From Panax quinquefolius (lineage: Eukaryota > Streptophyta > Magnoliopsida > Apiales > Araliaceae): DNA of 64,000 bases. The DNA lies in contig CM035160.1 of NCBI GenBank assembly GCA_020205615.1, positions 126,410,525-126,474,524 of the forward strand, in the 5' to 3' direction. Numbering within the stretch: the stretch's first letter is position 1; every line of letters begins with the position of its first letter. Shown in pieces: positions 36,106 to 48,125 of the stretch. The notes beneath the pieces were generated by a model, which saw nothing but the letters and a program-made list of their open reading frames with translations, did no database searches and was not told where the DNA came from. Both the position numbers and the translations under genes were made by a program.

Positions 36106-37105
36106 ATCATATTCATACAATGCAATGTATGGATAGGATAAAGAATCCTAGACACTTGAAATGTAACAAGATAAACATGAAGCAAAGTGTAGCAACATGA
36201 TGCAAATGTATGATGCATGTGTGCGGGGTTGTTGCCTAACATATTGGGGATGATTGTCGGCTTCCTGTTGATTTTACCGAGGATTGGAAATGATGACCAT
36301 ATTAGATGTGTAATCTAAATCTCTTAGGATGTTGACGTTGGGGTTGTCACCAAAGTCCTTAATCCTTGGTACAGACTTGATTCTGAAGAGGTGCTTCTTG
36401 TGTACAAGAAATCTGTGGGGATAACGCTCTGTCTGTTTGAGGATGTGTATAACATATTTCATCATCAATCCTTCTTGATGATGTTGACTCCTCCTGGTTT
36501 GTATTGCCAGGTCATATCAATGTTCTGCTGGATTTACTGCCAACAGTATGTGTTATCAGGGCTGCCTGACCTTCGTTGATGTGTGCATCACCGGATAAAA
36601 TACCCCTGTTGGGCAAATTATCAAGGCTGCTTGACCTTCGCTGATGTTTGAATCAATGGATCACGCGTTTTAACCCCCGTCGGGGATTTGTTTGACCTTC
36701 GTTGATGTGTGTATCAATGGAACATGCATTGTAACCCCCGCCGGGGATCTCGTTTTGAGATTGCGTTATGCCCCCGATAGGGAACACATTGTAAAACCCG
36801 CCGGGGTCTCTCTTCTTGAGTCGACGTTGTGACCCCTGCCGAGGATCTGTTTAATCATCGCTGATGTGTGTATCAACGGCTGAAATCATCATATGGCTTC
36901 CGATGCCTTCGTTGGATTTACTTGCCAACAGTATAATGATGTCAAGGCTGTTTGACCTTCGTTGATATATGTGTTAACGAAACATAGTGCGTGATACCCC
37001 CGCTGGGGATATGTTCTTCGACATATACAAACGCATGATGCCCCCGCCGGGGTGCTGTTTGATAGAGAATGCGTGAATAGAGATAGAGATTTCATCGGCT
37101 GCGGC
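36106..37105 (-). repeat. Element C 3' untranslated region with CCCCGCCGGGG hairpin array
   Basis: No ORF. From about 36569 to 37060 the short palindrome CCCCGCCGGGG or a close variant occurs about eight times (near 36675, 36731, 36769, 36796, 36831, 36993, 37040). The copies alternate with TTTGACCTTCGTTGATGTG (near 36569, 36625, 36690, 36951). The first 460 bases (36106-36568) show nothing recognisable. Confidence 0.7.
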
Positions 37106-37109
37106 AGTA

Positions 37110-37689
37110 TCCACAGTACCGAATAGTGATTCAGACGATGGAGAGCCCATGGAGGACGTTGATTCTCACATCGAGGAGAAGCAGTTTACTGGGATGCTAA
37201 TATCTCCTTTAGATTCTCCCAAAGACTAAGCATTCGCTAGGATCCAAAGATTCAAGACAAAGATGCTTGAAGCGTAGTCTTCATCTGATGACCTTCGAGA
37301 GAGATTAGGCTAGAGCCTTGATGTTGAAATCCCTTGATGGGAGAGACGCAACTCTATTAGAGAGAGATGAGGCATTAGCTCGTAGGGACGCCACTGTTGT
37401 TGAGCGGGATGAGGCCAGATCAGCCAGAGATACCGTGATAGTTGAGAGGGATAGTGCCATATATGCCCAGGACGTAGCCGTTACAGATGGTACTACAGTA
37501 AGGTCTCTTACCACTAGCATGATTGCAGAGATAAACATGTACATTGATGAGCATAGAGTCACCATGCATATGGCTGTAGATATGTTAGCCCGTGTGGATA
37601 CCCTTGTACAGGAGACCACAACTTTACCTCCTTTTGTTGAGAGGGATGCCATGTTGGGCTTGATAGCTTGCATATACACTGACTTGTAG
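37110..37689 (+). pseudogene. Antisense extra ORF of element C (acidic region then coiled coil)
   Basis: This lies on the strand opposite to C gag-pol, between integrase and the 3' LTR. The upstream part reads SDSDDGEPMEDVDSHIEEKQ and FTGMLISPLDSPKD, then three TAG/TAA interruptions and a frameshift near 37310. The open part, 37318-37689, starts MMLKSLDGRDATLLERDEAL and repeats the heptad-like unit ERDxAxxxRDxxVVERDEAR about five times, as in a coiled coil. It ends with a low-charge segment. Extra ORFs on the antisense strand at this position are described for Tat-lineage elements; assignment here is by position, not by family match. The minus-strand ORF overlapping it is its shadow. Confidence 0.55.
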
Positions 37690-39243
37690 ATGAGCTTATA
37701 TTTTTCTGCACAGAATAGCTTAGCCATTTTGTTATGTACAGTTTACATTGTGTATATCAAACAACATTGTATATATAGTAGGGAAATATATTTTTGATCA
37801 CTTCCCTTTTAGATATGTCTTTTGCTTGCTTGATATTTGTTTGTTTCTTCAGGGCTTGTGATCTGGATGTATTCTGAATTCCTCCTTGATGGATGGACAT
37901 TGAGTTGTCCCCGGATAGTTCAGAATGGATCGTTGAACTATATGGATCCCTACCATCTTTGGTGTCTTGGGACTGGTTTCTGTATGGAAATGTGGAGAGG
38001 AGTGTGGCTTTCCTCTCTGAGATTGACCGTACCACAGATGGTCGCCAGTACTTCTATTTGTGAGAAGCCTAGTTAATTCCATCTCTTATGGATTGGTGTT
38101 GCTCTTTGAGGCACAACCGCAAAGCTTAGATGGTCGTTGAATCTCCTATTTAGGAGGAGTTCAGTAATTCCATCCCTTCGTCCAAGTCGAATGAAATGTG
38201 GTGGATTCAAGTTTGATCCCAAAGATCACCGACAAGTGTTGGTGTTTTGGTAGGGCGTGAGACCGAACCATAAATGGTCGCCCACGTACTCTATTGAAGA
38301 GGAGATCAGGTCTACGTAGTTCGAACATGGTGTAAGAGGTTCAAAGCTGTATGTGGCAGGAATGGTGTAGGAATGTTTTTGTTGTTTTTGTTTTTGTAAA
38401 TAAAAAGGTGTAGAGATGTTTTTGTTGTTTTTGTTTTATTCGGACTGGGCCATATAAAATGGTTGCCTACGTACTCCTATTAAAGAGGAGATCAAGTCGA
38501 CATAGTTCGCCCTCGTGACGATTCGCATAGCCAAAGAGAAGTATGAATCCCATGCGTGTGCTATATCATGGGGAGAAGAAAGTTTGATCCCATGATTGGG
38601 ACAAACTGCAGTGAAAAAGTTTGATCCCGCCTTTCAGGACAAACCGCAAGCGTAGAAAAGTTTAATCCCGCCTTAAGGATAAACTCGCAGTGTAAAAGGT
38701 TCAACTCGGGGATAACCAAAGTCAGATGAACGTAGTGAAACCAGTCAGCCGGTTTGAAGAGTATGTTTTCGAGGGGAAAAGTGTGGCTAAGAGTCAGTAT
38801 GTGATGAAGGGTTAAAGAACCGAATGACCGGTGATCCGATGATCCAACACCGTGGATGTTTGCTTGATGGTAACTTCGTATATAGTACCGCTTTCACGTT
38901 GTCCGAGTTGATGAGTTGTGGAAATTCATCGCCATCCATTTCCGTAATCCGAGAGAGCTCCCGCCAATACCTCCTCGACAACAAACAAGCCTTCCTAGTT
39001 AGGGGCGAATTTTCCTCGATCGATTTTCGTTGTCAAGGATCTTCTTTAAAACCAAGTCATGTTGTTTAAACTTCCATAGCCGGATTTTTCATTGTAGGAT
39101 CCGCGATCCTTTGTTGATATAATCGACCATGGAAGATAGTCGCGGTTCGCCTTTCGCTCTATTATAGACAATTGGGTGATACCGCCTTGTACCCATTGGT
39201 CTTCATCCACCGAGCATCTATCAACACTCTGAGGGATTCCATT
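37690..39243 (-). other. Element C spacer between antisense ORF and integrase
   Basis: No recognisable domain. Two related blocks of about 75 bases (around 38255-38330 and 38445-38515) share GGTCGCCCACGTACTC and GAGGAGATCA. A run at 38577-38720 repeats AAAAGTTTGATCCCGCCTT about four times with about 45-base spacing. ORFs on the two strands have no conserved content. Confidence 0.55.
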
Positions 39244-40110
39244 TCAACTTCTATGGGGAGCACCGCTTCCATCCCATAGGTTAATGCATAGTAGGGGCCC
39301 CAAGTGGAAGTGTGCATTGATGTTCTGGTAGGCTAACATAGTAAGAGGTAATAAGTCAGGCCATTCTTTGTGGTTGGCGGGCATCTTTTGCATGATCTTC
39401 TTGATGTTATTGTTAGCCGCTTCAACAACACCATTCATCTTCGGACGGTAGATGACGGAGTTAAGATGTTTGATGTGGAATTTACTACATAACTCCTCCA
39501 TCATTTTGTTGTTGAGATTCTTAGCATTGTCTGACACAATGACCTCTGGTTGTCCATATCGAAAAATGACATTGTTTTCTGATGAAAGCAATGATGACTT
39601 CTTTGGTAACCCTGGGAAAGGAGGCTGTTTCTACCCACTTGGTGAAGTAGTCGATCGTGGTGAATATAAAATAATGCCCATTATCTGGCTTTGGGATCGA
39701 TGGGGTCCGATCACATCCATTCCCCACATCGAGAAGGGCCAAGGTGAACTCATATCGTGGAGCTCCCCTGAGGGGCGTGGATGGCATTTCCATGAATTTG
39801 GCATCGATAACACCTCTTGACATGATCATCACAAATGCACTTTGAGGGTAAGCCAAGAATGTCCTCTTTTCGAGGATCTTTTTAACAAGTAGGGGCCGCC
39901 ATGTGTGGGCCACATACTCCACCATGGACCTCATCCATGAGCCTCTCGAGCTTGGTCTGGTCCAGACATCCGAGGAGACCTAGTCCTCGCATCTCTTTGT
40001 AGAGTGCATCTCCGCCAGTAGAATTTCATAGCAAGTCGATGGATCCGCCTTTTCTCGCCGGCTCACCTCGGTGGGTGTAGATCCATCTCGTAGTACTCCT
40101 TGATATGTCG
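39244..40110 (-). pseudogene. Element C integrase
   Basis: Read from 39934 down: FATIDYFTKWVE-type block (TTIDYFTKWVETASFP) with the first catalytic Asp, then in the frame 39591-39244 QPEVIVSDNAKNLNNK (second Asp) and VIYRPKMNGVVEAANNNIKK with the catalytic Glu. KMNGxVEAANKNIKK is a hallmark of Tat-lineage integrase, where most gypsy elements have TDGQSER. The stretch 39935-40110 holds the decayed zinc domain. A frameshift near 39530 divides the core and the C-terminus is lost after WDGSG. Confidence 0.85.
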
Positions 40111-40138
40111 ATACCAAGGATGTTGGATGGGAGGTAGC

Positions 40139-40640
40139 TCATCCGATACTTCTCCAACATAGTTCCCATAGGTTGGTGCTTGTGTAGGGAAAATGTGACG
40201 CTGCATGTGTTCCTTGTCGTGTATGTGAATCAAGGAGGCCAAAGTTGCTAACGATTCGCAAAGTCATTCCTATTACGAGGAATGTGTAGAAAGGAGATTT
40301 CTTCAACTCCAAAGCCATCTCAGAAACTCTTTCACGATGGTAAGGCAAAGAAATGTAGCTCTTTGGTTTGATAGATTCTCGTGGATTGTTTGATTACCAA
40401 CTCGAATCCCCAAAGACAGCTTAACCACTCGATGCCCATTGAACGGCAAGTTTTAGCCCCATATGAGACAACCTTCATACTCACCGTGTTGTTTGTGCCG
40501 ATAAACTATAATTTGACTACGACGGATATCGCTCCCCGCATCGGATAATAGAATCGCTCCATTTCCAAAACCTTCCATATTAAATACTCCATCGAAATAC
40601 ATTTTCCATATATGGCATGTATCGCATCGATGGTGTTGTT
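40139..40640 (-). pseudogene. Element C second RNase H domain (archaeal-type)
   Basis: Minus strand from about 40620: WKMYFDGVFNMEGFGNGAIL, followed by a TNN block and IEWLSCLWGFELVIK in shifted frames. The MYFDGAxNxxGxGxGAV signature marks the second RNase H that Tat-lineage elements carry between the first RNase H and integrase. Stops and frameshifts break it. The neighbouring ORF 40348-40139 covers the end of the domain. Confidence 0.7.
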
Positions 40641-41185
40641 GAATATCATTACCCCTTCATCTGGGGAAGTAGGTTTCAAGGGTTTGAAGTCCCCTCAAGG
40701 TGCTGCTACCATTGATCCACAATTCCTCGACCTTTGATGGATTTTTGTCACATAGATTTATATCAAATTATTGTAGGATCAATCGCCATCTCAGACAAAT
40801 TGGAAATTTAATATGGGTTTGTTGAACACATACTTAAGAGGATCCACGCGGGATATGAGATGGGTTGTATGACCATGGAGGTAATGTTGTAACCTCATGG
40901 AAGCCCATGCTAAAGCACAACAAGTCTTCTCAATCGAGTGTACTTGTGTTGTTCATTGTCTGAATCTTTTGTCGAGGTAATAGATAGCTCGTTCTTCGCC
41001 TCTATCGCCTTTTCTCGTCCAAAGATGCAACCCATGGCATTGTCACTTATGGATGTGTACATGAACAGGGGAACATCATCCCCGGTGGTACCAAAATGGG
41101 AGCTTTGACTAGATGTTCTTTTGATTGTGAGGAAGGCTTTTTCGCACTCATCGCTCCATTTCATGGAGGAGTTCTTCCTTAACAA
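40641..41185 (-). pseudogene. Element C first RNase H domain
   Basis: The frame 41185-40910 starts LRKNSSMKWSDECEKAFLTI, the standard linker from reverse transcriptase to RNase H. VPLFMYTSISDNAMGCIF follows (LYLSVSDxAVGAVL expected). The rest, down to 40641, is degenerate. Paired with the domain at 40139-40640 it makes a dual RNase H. Confidence 0.75.
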
Positions 41186-41198
41186 CTTGAAGATAGGC

Positions 41199-42100
41199 TC
41201 ACAAAGTTGCTTTGAGTTGAGAAATGAACCCGCTAATGAAGTTGATTCTTCCCAAAATCCTCAGATTTTTCTCTCGTCTCGAGGAATGGGCATTTCCATG
41301 ATGGCTCTGGATTTTAGTGGGTCCAAACTCAATCCTTTTGTGGTCGACTAGAATCCTAGCAACTTGCTTCGATTTAACGCCAAAGGCGCACTTGGTCGGA
41401 TTCAACTTCAAGTTATACTTACATAACCTGTTGAATAGCTTCACGAGTTGGTCTAAGTGGTCATCTTCCCTTCAGGACTTGACAATGATGTCATCCACAT
41501 AGATCTCTATCTCCTTATGCATTAAGTCGTGGAAAAGAGCCATCATAGCTCGCCGATAGGTGGCTCTTGTGATTGATGAGGCCGAATGACAACCGCCTAT
41601 AGCAAAAGTTCCCAGGCGTGATGAAAGTAGTTTTTTCACGATCTTCCTCAAGAACCATAATCTGGTGGTATCCAAAGAAAACAATCCGCAAAGGAGTACA
41701 TGCCGATCGAAAAGATTGTCAATGAGAATGTGGATAAATGGCACAGGAAATCTATCTTTAAGGCAAGCTTTGTTCAGATCCTGGTAATCCACGCAAACTA
41801 GCACCTTTCCTCCAAGCTTAGGTACGGGAACGATGTTGGATATCCACTCAGGATATGTAGACACCATGATAATCCCAGCTTGAAATTGTTTCACAATTTC
41901 TTCTTTCACCTTTAAACTCCACTCAGGTTTCAATCGCTTGAGCTTCTGCTTGACTGTTTTGAATCCCTCTTTAATGGGAAGGTGATGAAGAACAATGTCA
42001 GTGAAAAAACCCACCATGTCTTCGTGAGACCATGCAAACACATCCTGGAATTGGGTTAATAACGTAACCATGTCATTCCTTTGGTTTGGGGTAAGGTCCG
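41199..42100 (-). pseudogene. Element C reverse transcriptase
   Basis: The frame 42071-41472 covers FQDVFAWSHEDMVGF, VKQKLKRLKPEWSLKVKEEI, SNIVPVPKLGGKVLVCVDYQ, ATYRRAMMALFHDLMHKEIE and the catalytic YVDDIIVKS at its end. The thumb follows at 41444-41199 with KYNLKLNPTKCAFGVKSK. The middle (LLCGLFSLDTTRLWFLRK) is out of frame relative to the expected GYNQI segment. YVDD rather than FIDD fits Tat. Broken by at least two frameshifts. Confidence 0.88.
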
Positions 42101-43259
42101 AACCAACTGGATTAACTTAGGGCTTTTTAAGGTTCCAAGATCAAGGAAGTGGTTTGATCAAGGTTGGGTTTAGGTTTGTCTTCGACCCATTCTTGAATTT
42201 CCGAGGCACCTCAATGTCCTAATGTATTTCCATCAAGGCTGAATCCAGCTTTACATCAAAGCTACAATCCTTGTGGAGAAAAAGCACCTTATCAACAAGT
42301 ATACAGCACATCTAAATTCGTAGTCCTCAAAAACAAAATATGCTTTCACTTAGTATATATGAAATGGTCTAATCATACAAAGTGTTAGCATGTATCGACA
42401 AAAATAACCGCTAAACTTTATAAAAAAAGTAAGCAATTATGATATCTACAGGGAAGAAAGAGTTTATACCCATTTTACCCTCGTCGACCAATACAAGGAG
42501 TGTTGCTCCAATTGTCGAGGGCAAAGTCCCAGTGGACTGCAGTGATGGAGGGGTTGTCATCGTCCTCCTTCTTCCGAATGATGACCATAACGTCTGGGCA
42601 ATCATCGTCTGGGGTGTATCTGTTAGTATGTTCATCATGGACAATGATGATGATGCTCGACATCATCCTCGACGATGTCTTGTTTAATTCTTCGTTTCTC
42701 TTCTCCACTGGGGTATGGAACAAAGACTTCTTTCTCCTTTACCCAAGATCGGCTTGGGAAATAACATAGCCATTACATACGGGCCGGCACCTTTTACAAG
42801 AGGTTGTGCGGACTCGTGGAGTTGTAGGTAAAGACAAACGTCGTAATCAAGTCGAAGGAATCTGATGATGTTTATGTGGATTCCCGTGATCGAATCTCAG
42901 CAGAATAGCCCAGTCCCACCTATCCCATTTTGATCGATAACTTGAATTGGGTGCTTAATACCCCGATGACTTTTACCCAAATTTCTTGTCCCTACCGATG
43001 ACCCAAAGATATCATTTCTTTCGAGTAAATTACATTACTTGCAGAGAAATCTTGGGTGTGAGAGAGTGGCGCCCCAATAGGGTGGTGGTGAGAGTGTTGC
43101 TCACCTCTGTGGCATGAAAATCGATCGACTCTACCAACTTCAATTCAAGTCGATGAGAGGGTATGTCACTCTCTTTAGGACATTCCGCTCAGCGTTAACC
43201 GTGACTAAGCTATCATTCATGATATATTTCAATTGTTGATGAAGAGTGGAGGGATCGCC
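42101..43259 (-). other. Element C protease to reverse transcriptase connector
   Basis: No catalytic domain. Near 43250-43150 the minus strand gives PSTLHQQLKYIMNDSLVTVN, a known Tat linker after protease. Lower down an acidic stretch (PDDDCPD near 42600) is visible. The rest is decayed. Predicted ORFs on the plus strand here are shadows. Confidence 0.55.
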
Positions 43260-43913
43260 TCAACCATATGAATCCATCCACGGTCTTCCCAATAAGAAGT
43301 TGTATCCTGAATCTATTTTGAGCACGTGAAAAGATACGCAGAAGGTATGGGGACCAATCTCGATTGGTAGCTCAATCTCTCTAACTGAATTTCGGCGGGC
43401 TCTATCAAAAGCTTTAATAATCGTGTGGCAGCTTCGAATCCGTTTGAGATTGATATTAATCTTTAGCAACATAGCGTAAGGACAGATATTCAGAGACGAA
43501 CCTTCATCTATCAGAACTCCGGCTAGCATATATCCGGAGGACAAAAACGCAATGTGTTACGACTTGCAATGATTGGTCCCTTCGGGCGGTATGTCGTCAT
43601 CAGTGAAAGATATCACATTGTTGTTAAAAATGTGATCAATCAGATGTTGAAATTTTTCTATATCCATTGATGTCGGTAAGTAGGCTTCTTCCAAAACCTT
43701 CAGTAAGATTTTCCTGTGATCCTCGGAAGTTAAAACCAAGTCCGGGATTGAAATTTGGTGCGGAGCTTCTCTTAAGATTAAAACAACCTTGGCTTCATTA
43801 TGACCCATAGTGCGGAGGAATTTTTCAATCTTCTCCATGGGTATTTTCCCCTTTGACTTGATGGTGGACTTCATCACATGTTGGGGAAGATAAAGTGGAT
43901 TCTCCCTCGACAC
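43260..43913 (-). pseudogene. Element C gag-protease region
   Basis: The frame 43913-43557 gives KSKGKIPMEKIEKFLRTMGH, KILLKVLEEAYLPTSMDIEK and NNVISFTDDDIPPEGTNHCK, the segment preceding Tat protease. After a small shift the frame 43544-43260 gives AGVLIDEGSSLNICPYAMLL (usual LIDNGSSLN; the third active-site residue is Gly, the second is Glu) and ends GYNFLLGRPWMDSYG. The fold is that of a retropepsin-like protease, which matures the polyprotein. Confidence 0.82.
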
Positions 43914-46040
43914 TGCAACAGTTGTATGAGAGTTGGATCCTTCAGCTTCTCCATAATTCCATGGGACTTTTTGTAAGCTGATAACAGGATATTATGGTCT
44001 GAATGGCAAGATGATTGGCTTGGGAACAACCACTTTCAAAGGTTTGTCAATTCCTTTGAGTTGAATTGTTTGCATTGTGAGAGGTTTGACAGTCCCATCA
44101 GCCTCAGCGGATATAACTGCTACCAATCCCTTCCATTTAGTAGGACAAGTATTCTCACTCTCAAATAAAGACAAGATCGTCATCTCGCTAGCCGCAGGAC
44201 ACATCATTGTCAATTAGATTTTTGAATGAGGTGGCGGAGTGCCCAACATTCTTCAGTGATGTGATCGCGAGAATGGGAGTGATATTGGCAAACTCCATCA
44301 GAATTAAACCGTCCTAAACGGGGATTGATTGGAGGTAGAAGGGAAGTGATCCTTCCTTCATTGATCATCATCTGAAGTATTTCCTCCATAGGTTGGCCCA
44401 TGTATGTAAATTCCTTCTATTGGCAAAATCCCGACCAAGCTTTGGCACTTGCTCTCTTCGTCACTTTGTCTTCCAAGTGTTTCTTTTTATCCAAGGTGAT
44501 GGAGGAGTATTCACAACAAAAGGGTGCAGGCTAGCATGCTCCTGGCTGACTAATTGGTGTGTGACTTGATGCTGATAAGTCACCAGTTCTGCCAATTGCT
44601 CAATCTATTTACACAGAGCTTTCATCTTTCATTCCATTGCGAACTGGAACTTTGCATAATCCCATTTGTCAACACCATCTTTGAGGGTTTGGGAGGATTC
44701 ATCGTTAAAATTGGAGCTCTGTCCACTACTACAATTAATCATGTTGACCTCTTCCTCCTTGTGTTGGGGAAGAGGGTTGTCTTGCACATGAGGTTGATCT
44801 GGTTTGGTGACCACAATCTCACCATTGTCTATCAAATCTTGGATCTTGTGTTTCAAGGCCCAACAATCTTGAGTATCATGTCCAGTGCCCCCCGGCATGA
44901 TAAGCACATTTCTCGAGCAAAGATTGAAACCCTCCCATTAGGGTTGGTGGTGGAAGAAGATGCATAATTTTCTTCTCGAGTTGTCGAAGAGTGAGAATGT
45001 TCTCTAGCGAGTCCCCTAAAGGTGTGAACACTCGAGGGCATTTGACTTTCCACCTTTTGGCAATGGAGGGTTTCAAGATCGTGCTTGAAAGGAGAGTAAT
45101 TTCTCCTCCGGATAGGCATGTTTCGATTGCCTTTTTGACCTTGTAGTATCAAGGAAACATCCTCCTCTTTCTTTTTATGGACCCTCCGGGGGTTGTTTCC
45201 ATAATTTTCGGATTAGATGTGCTCAACAACAGCTTTAAGGGCAGCTAGGTCTTGAATCTTTCCGGACTTCAATCCCATCTCAGCCATCTCCCCATGTTTA
45301 ATCATTTCGTAAAATGGTTTACCAATGCCAACTAAAACTCTTTCATAGAAAGGAGCTTTCAGATGTTCATGAAGGTCATGACCATTTCGATTCCATCATG
45401 GAAGGAATAACTTGAGCAACAAGGCGCTCCACCTTTGAGCATACTCTCTAAAAAGACTCATTGGATTGTTTCTTGACTTTGGTAATTTGGTACCTGGCCA
45501 GAGCCATCCGAGATCGAAGTCAGATTGAGTGAGGAAGGCGTGAGCTAGCTCCTCCCAACTATGGATCTTTGAGTTGTCTAACTGTATACCACGAAACAAG
45601 CTTCTCCGGCCAAACTCTTTTCGAACAAATGCATCCTAAGCTTCGCCCTCTGCATAAGATCCAAGTTCTCCAATGAACACCTTCAAATGTGTGTAAGGAT
45701 CTCCTAACCCATCATATTTTTCAAAGTCAGGAGTTTTAAATTTTTTTGGATAGTGAACACCAAGGAATATACAAAGGTCAAGATATGAGACACTCCCCAT
45801 GTGCTCCAATTCCTTTGATCGCACGAAGGGTTTCTTCCATTTGAAGGACTTTCTTCCCGATGTCACCGGTGTTCGGATCTCCTTTGAGATGGGTGATATC
45901 ATGAATTTGTTGGTCGATCCAATTGCAGTTCAAGTTCGTAATGGCTTTATCAGACCTTGGGTTCCTCTCGTGTGTAGAGGATTCAACACGTATGGGTATC
46001 CTCGCACTCGAGTAGATTTGTGTAGTTCTTTAAGGTAACA
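43914..46040 (-). pseudogene. Element C gag
   Basis: Gag blocks in order from high to low coordinates: VSYLDLCIFLGVHYPKKFKT and YDGLGDPYTHLKVFIGELGS (45902-45636), then LDNSKIHSWEELAHAFLTQS and NPMSLFREYAQRWSALL (45599-45396), a nucleocapsid region (45152-44853) with HDTQDCWALKHKIQDLI at 44907-44629, and a further CQYHSHSRDHITEECWALRH at 44401-44210. The last two each have the CxxH..HxxxxCWAL pattern of Tat-type gag. Frameshifts separate all blocks. Copy E carries the homologous region at 53732-54970. Confidence 0.82.
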
Positions 46041-46880
46041 ACCAAATCTGTGATTTGTTTACTTAATCCATCAAATTTTTGCGCAAAATTGGATTAAGGT
46101 AAGGTCACCGTCTCGATGACGACATAATTGATCAGTAGGCTCGTGGCCTTTTGGATTTTGACGGTAATAGGTCCGATTGCTTCCCCGCAAAAGACTTGCA
46201 TAGTTTAGTCTTTTAGGGGAAATGTGTAAATGTTTACATGCTATGTATCCGTTCTAGGAATATTATCCCGCAAGGCGGATGTTAGTTGTTTGTAATCTAA
46301 GATAACATGTTTTAATTAAAATATGTATGTACACATGTTTCTTCATATTTCTCATTACATGGAGATGAATATGGCATGAAATTACAAGTAATTATTTTTA
46401 CAAGTAATTTGAAAAAAGCATGAAGAGACTTTCCTCCGTGTTTGGTTTATCGAGGTCGACCTATCTTAGGTTACTCTCGCGCTTTTTTTGGCATGAAGGT
46501 TCCCAAATCATCGCAATTTACTTGACGGAAGTTAATCCGATCTTTCAACTGGAGCAAAATTGGGTGGTGCCTTTCCCGAGCCTCATTGGAATTAGTCTTC
46601 CCACGAGTCCAAAGAATCAAACACCGATGTGATAGCCTCCTCGGTGGAGGAACCACACAACATACATTCACATACAACGTGTCTCTCACCATTTATGAAA
46701 ATGATGACATGTGTGAAGCACTAATATCACAGTATAGATATAGTGTAAAGCATTAAGCGCAGTAAAAATATATGCATTCATACACATTCATCATAAATGT
46801 AAATGCAACATTCACACACAAGCATATAACAGCTTTTGAAAAGATTGTAATAGCGGCTTAAGTCCTCTTATTAGGTGTGT
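46041..46880 (-). other. Element C leader between primer site and gag
   Basis: Noncoding leader of about 0.8 kb. The part 46415-46640 matches 55290-55512 of fragment E (shared AGGTTACTCTC, CCAAATCATCGCAAT, CCGATCTTTCAA blocks). ORFs here are not conserved between the copies. Confidence 0.6.
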
Positions 46881-46899
46881 CCCAACAGAGAAGTCGCCA
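46881..46899 (-). other. Element C primer-binding site (tRNA-Arg type)
   Basis: TGGCGACTTCTCTGTTGGG on the minus strand, next to the 5' LTR end, resembles the TGGCGACTCCACTGGGGA primer site of Tat/Ogre elements, complementary to tRNA-Arg. Mismatches lie in the middle. Confidence 0.7.
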
Positions 46900-46900
46900 C

Positions 46901-47878
46901 CGTCGACATCGGGATTTTTATTTGTCCTTTTTCATTACTTGTTCTTTGGTGTTCTCATGTTAGTGAGATTTGTTTGAAAAAACAAGTGAAAAAGGTCCGA
47001 CATGTATCATGTCGACGATGGACCGTTAAGAGTCGCCAATTGGTTTTTTATATGGTTGTACCAACACAACCGAGAAAAGGTTTGCACATTGACCCAAATG
47101 ATGTGGCATCGCTAAACTGCCTCGGTGAAACCGAGATTCATTAGGGTCCGGGGACTTGATTATGCGGAGGGAAGGTGTTAGCACTTCGACATCCGTGTTG
47201 TTACCATGGTGACCGCCTCTTTTCAAGAAACTGTTATATGAATGTGTGTGTGTGTGGATCAATGTGCAATTATTTGGAAGTAGTGCGAGGCCTCGTTCAC
47301 ACCTATATACACAGGGTTTGAATTTGTATAAAAATTCAATTTTAACAAGATATGGCATTGATGTTTTATAAAAGAGGTTTTTCAAACCCTTGTGCTCAAT
47401 AGTAATTGAGACCTTTTACACTCCCATTTTATTAAGTGTTCGGATTGATTATTTTTAATTTTCGAGATGTGAAGCATCTTCAAGAAAATAATATACAAAA
47501 TAGTGTCAAACTCCTCGTGGGTATGATAACCATCTCGAGGAAATCCAACACCGTGAATAAATTTACAAGTCGCCATACAATTGAAAATGTCCATCACGGA
47601 ACCTAATCTAGATCCAAAGAAATCAACTGTGATCACATGATTTCTAGGCTCACATGATGCCACAATTGATAATAAAGCAAGTAATAGGTATATATATATA
47701 AAATATATAAATATATATATACAAACATGATCACCACCACGAAGCACCTCCATGGGGATCGAAATGTAAATAAAGTGTAAAGTAATCAACCGAAGTAAAC
47801 TCCAAAGCAAGACGTAAAAGTAAATAAAGTCAGAAGATTTATCAACCGCCAAGAAGTAAACTCCAAAGTGATCGAATG

Positions 47879-47919
<41 letters not shown>

Positions 47920-47971
47920 TTAAACGCACGGATGTAAAATCTGTGCTCATCGAACAAAGTTCGACACATAT

Positions 47972-48020
<49 letters not shown>

Positions 48021-48080
48021 GCAAGAAGAACTCAGGATGTAAAATCCAAAGTTCATCGAACAAGGTTCGACATATATATA

Positions 48081-48125
<45 letters not shown>

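Noticed and set aside
37305..37727. 140-codon minus-strand ORF
   Set aside because: It overlaps the plus-strand ORF with regular ERD repeats, which carries the clear protein-like pattern; the minus reading is Ser/Ala low-complexity.
42411..42769. Several overlapping ORFs on both strands
   Set aside because: They lie in the decayed connector of element C and share no domain pattern beyond an acidic run.
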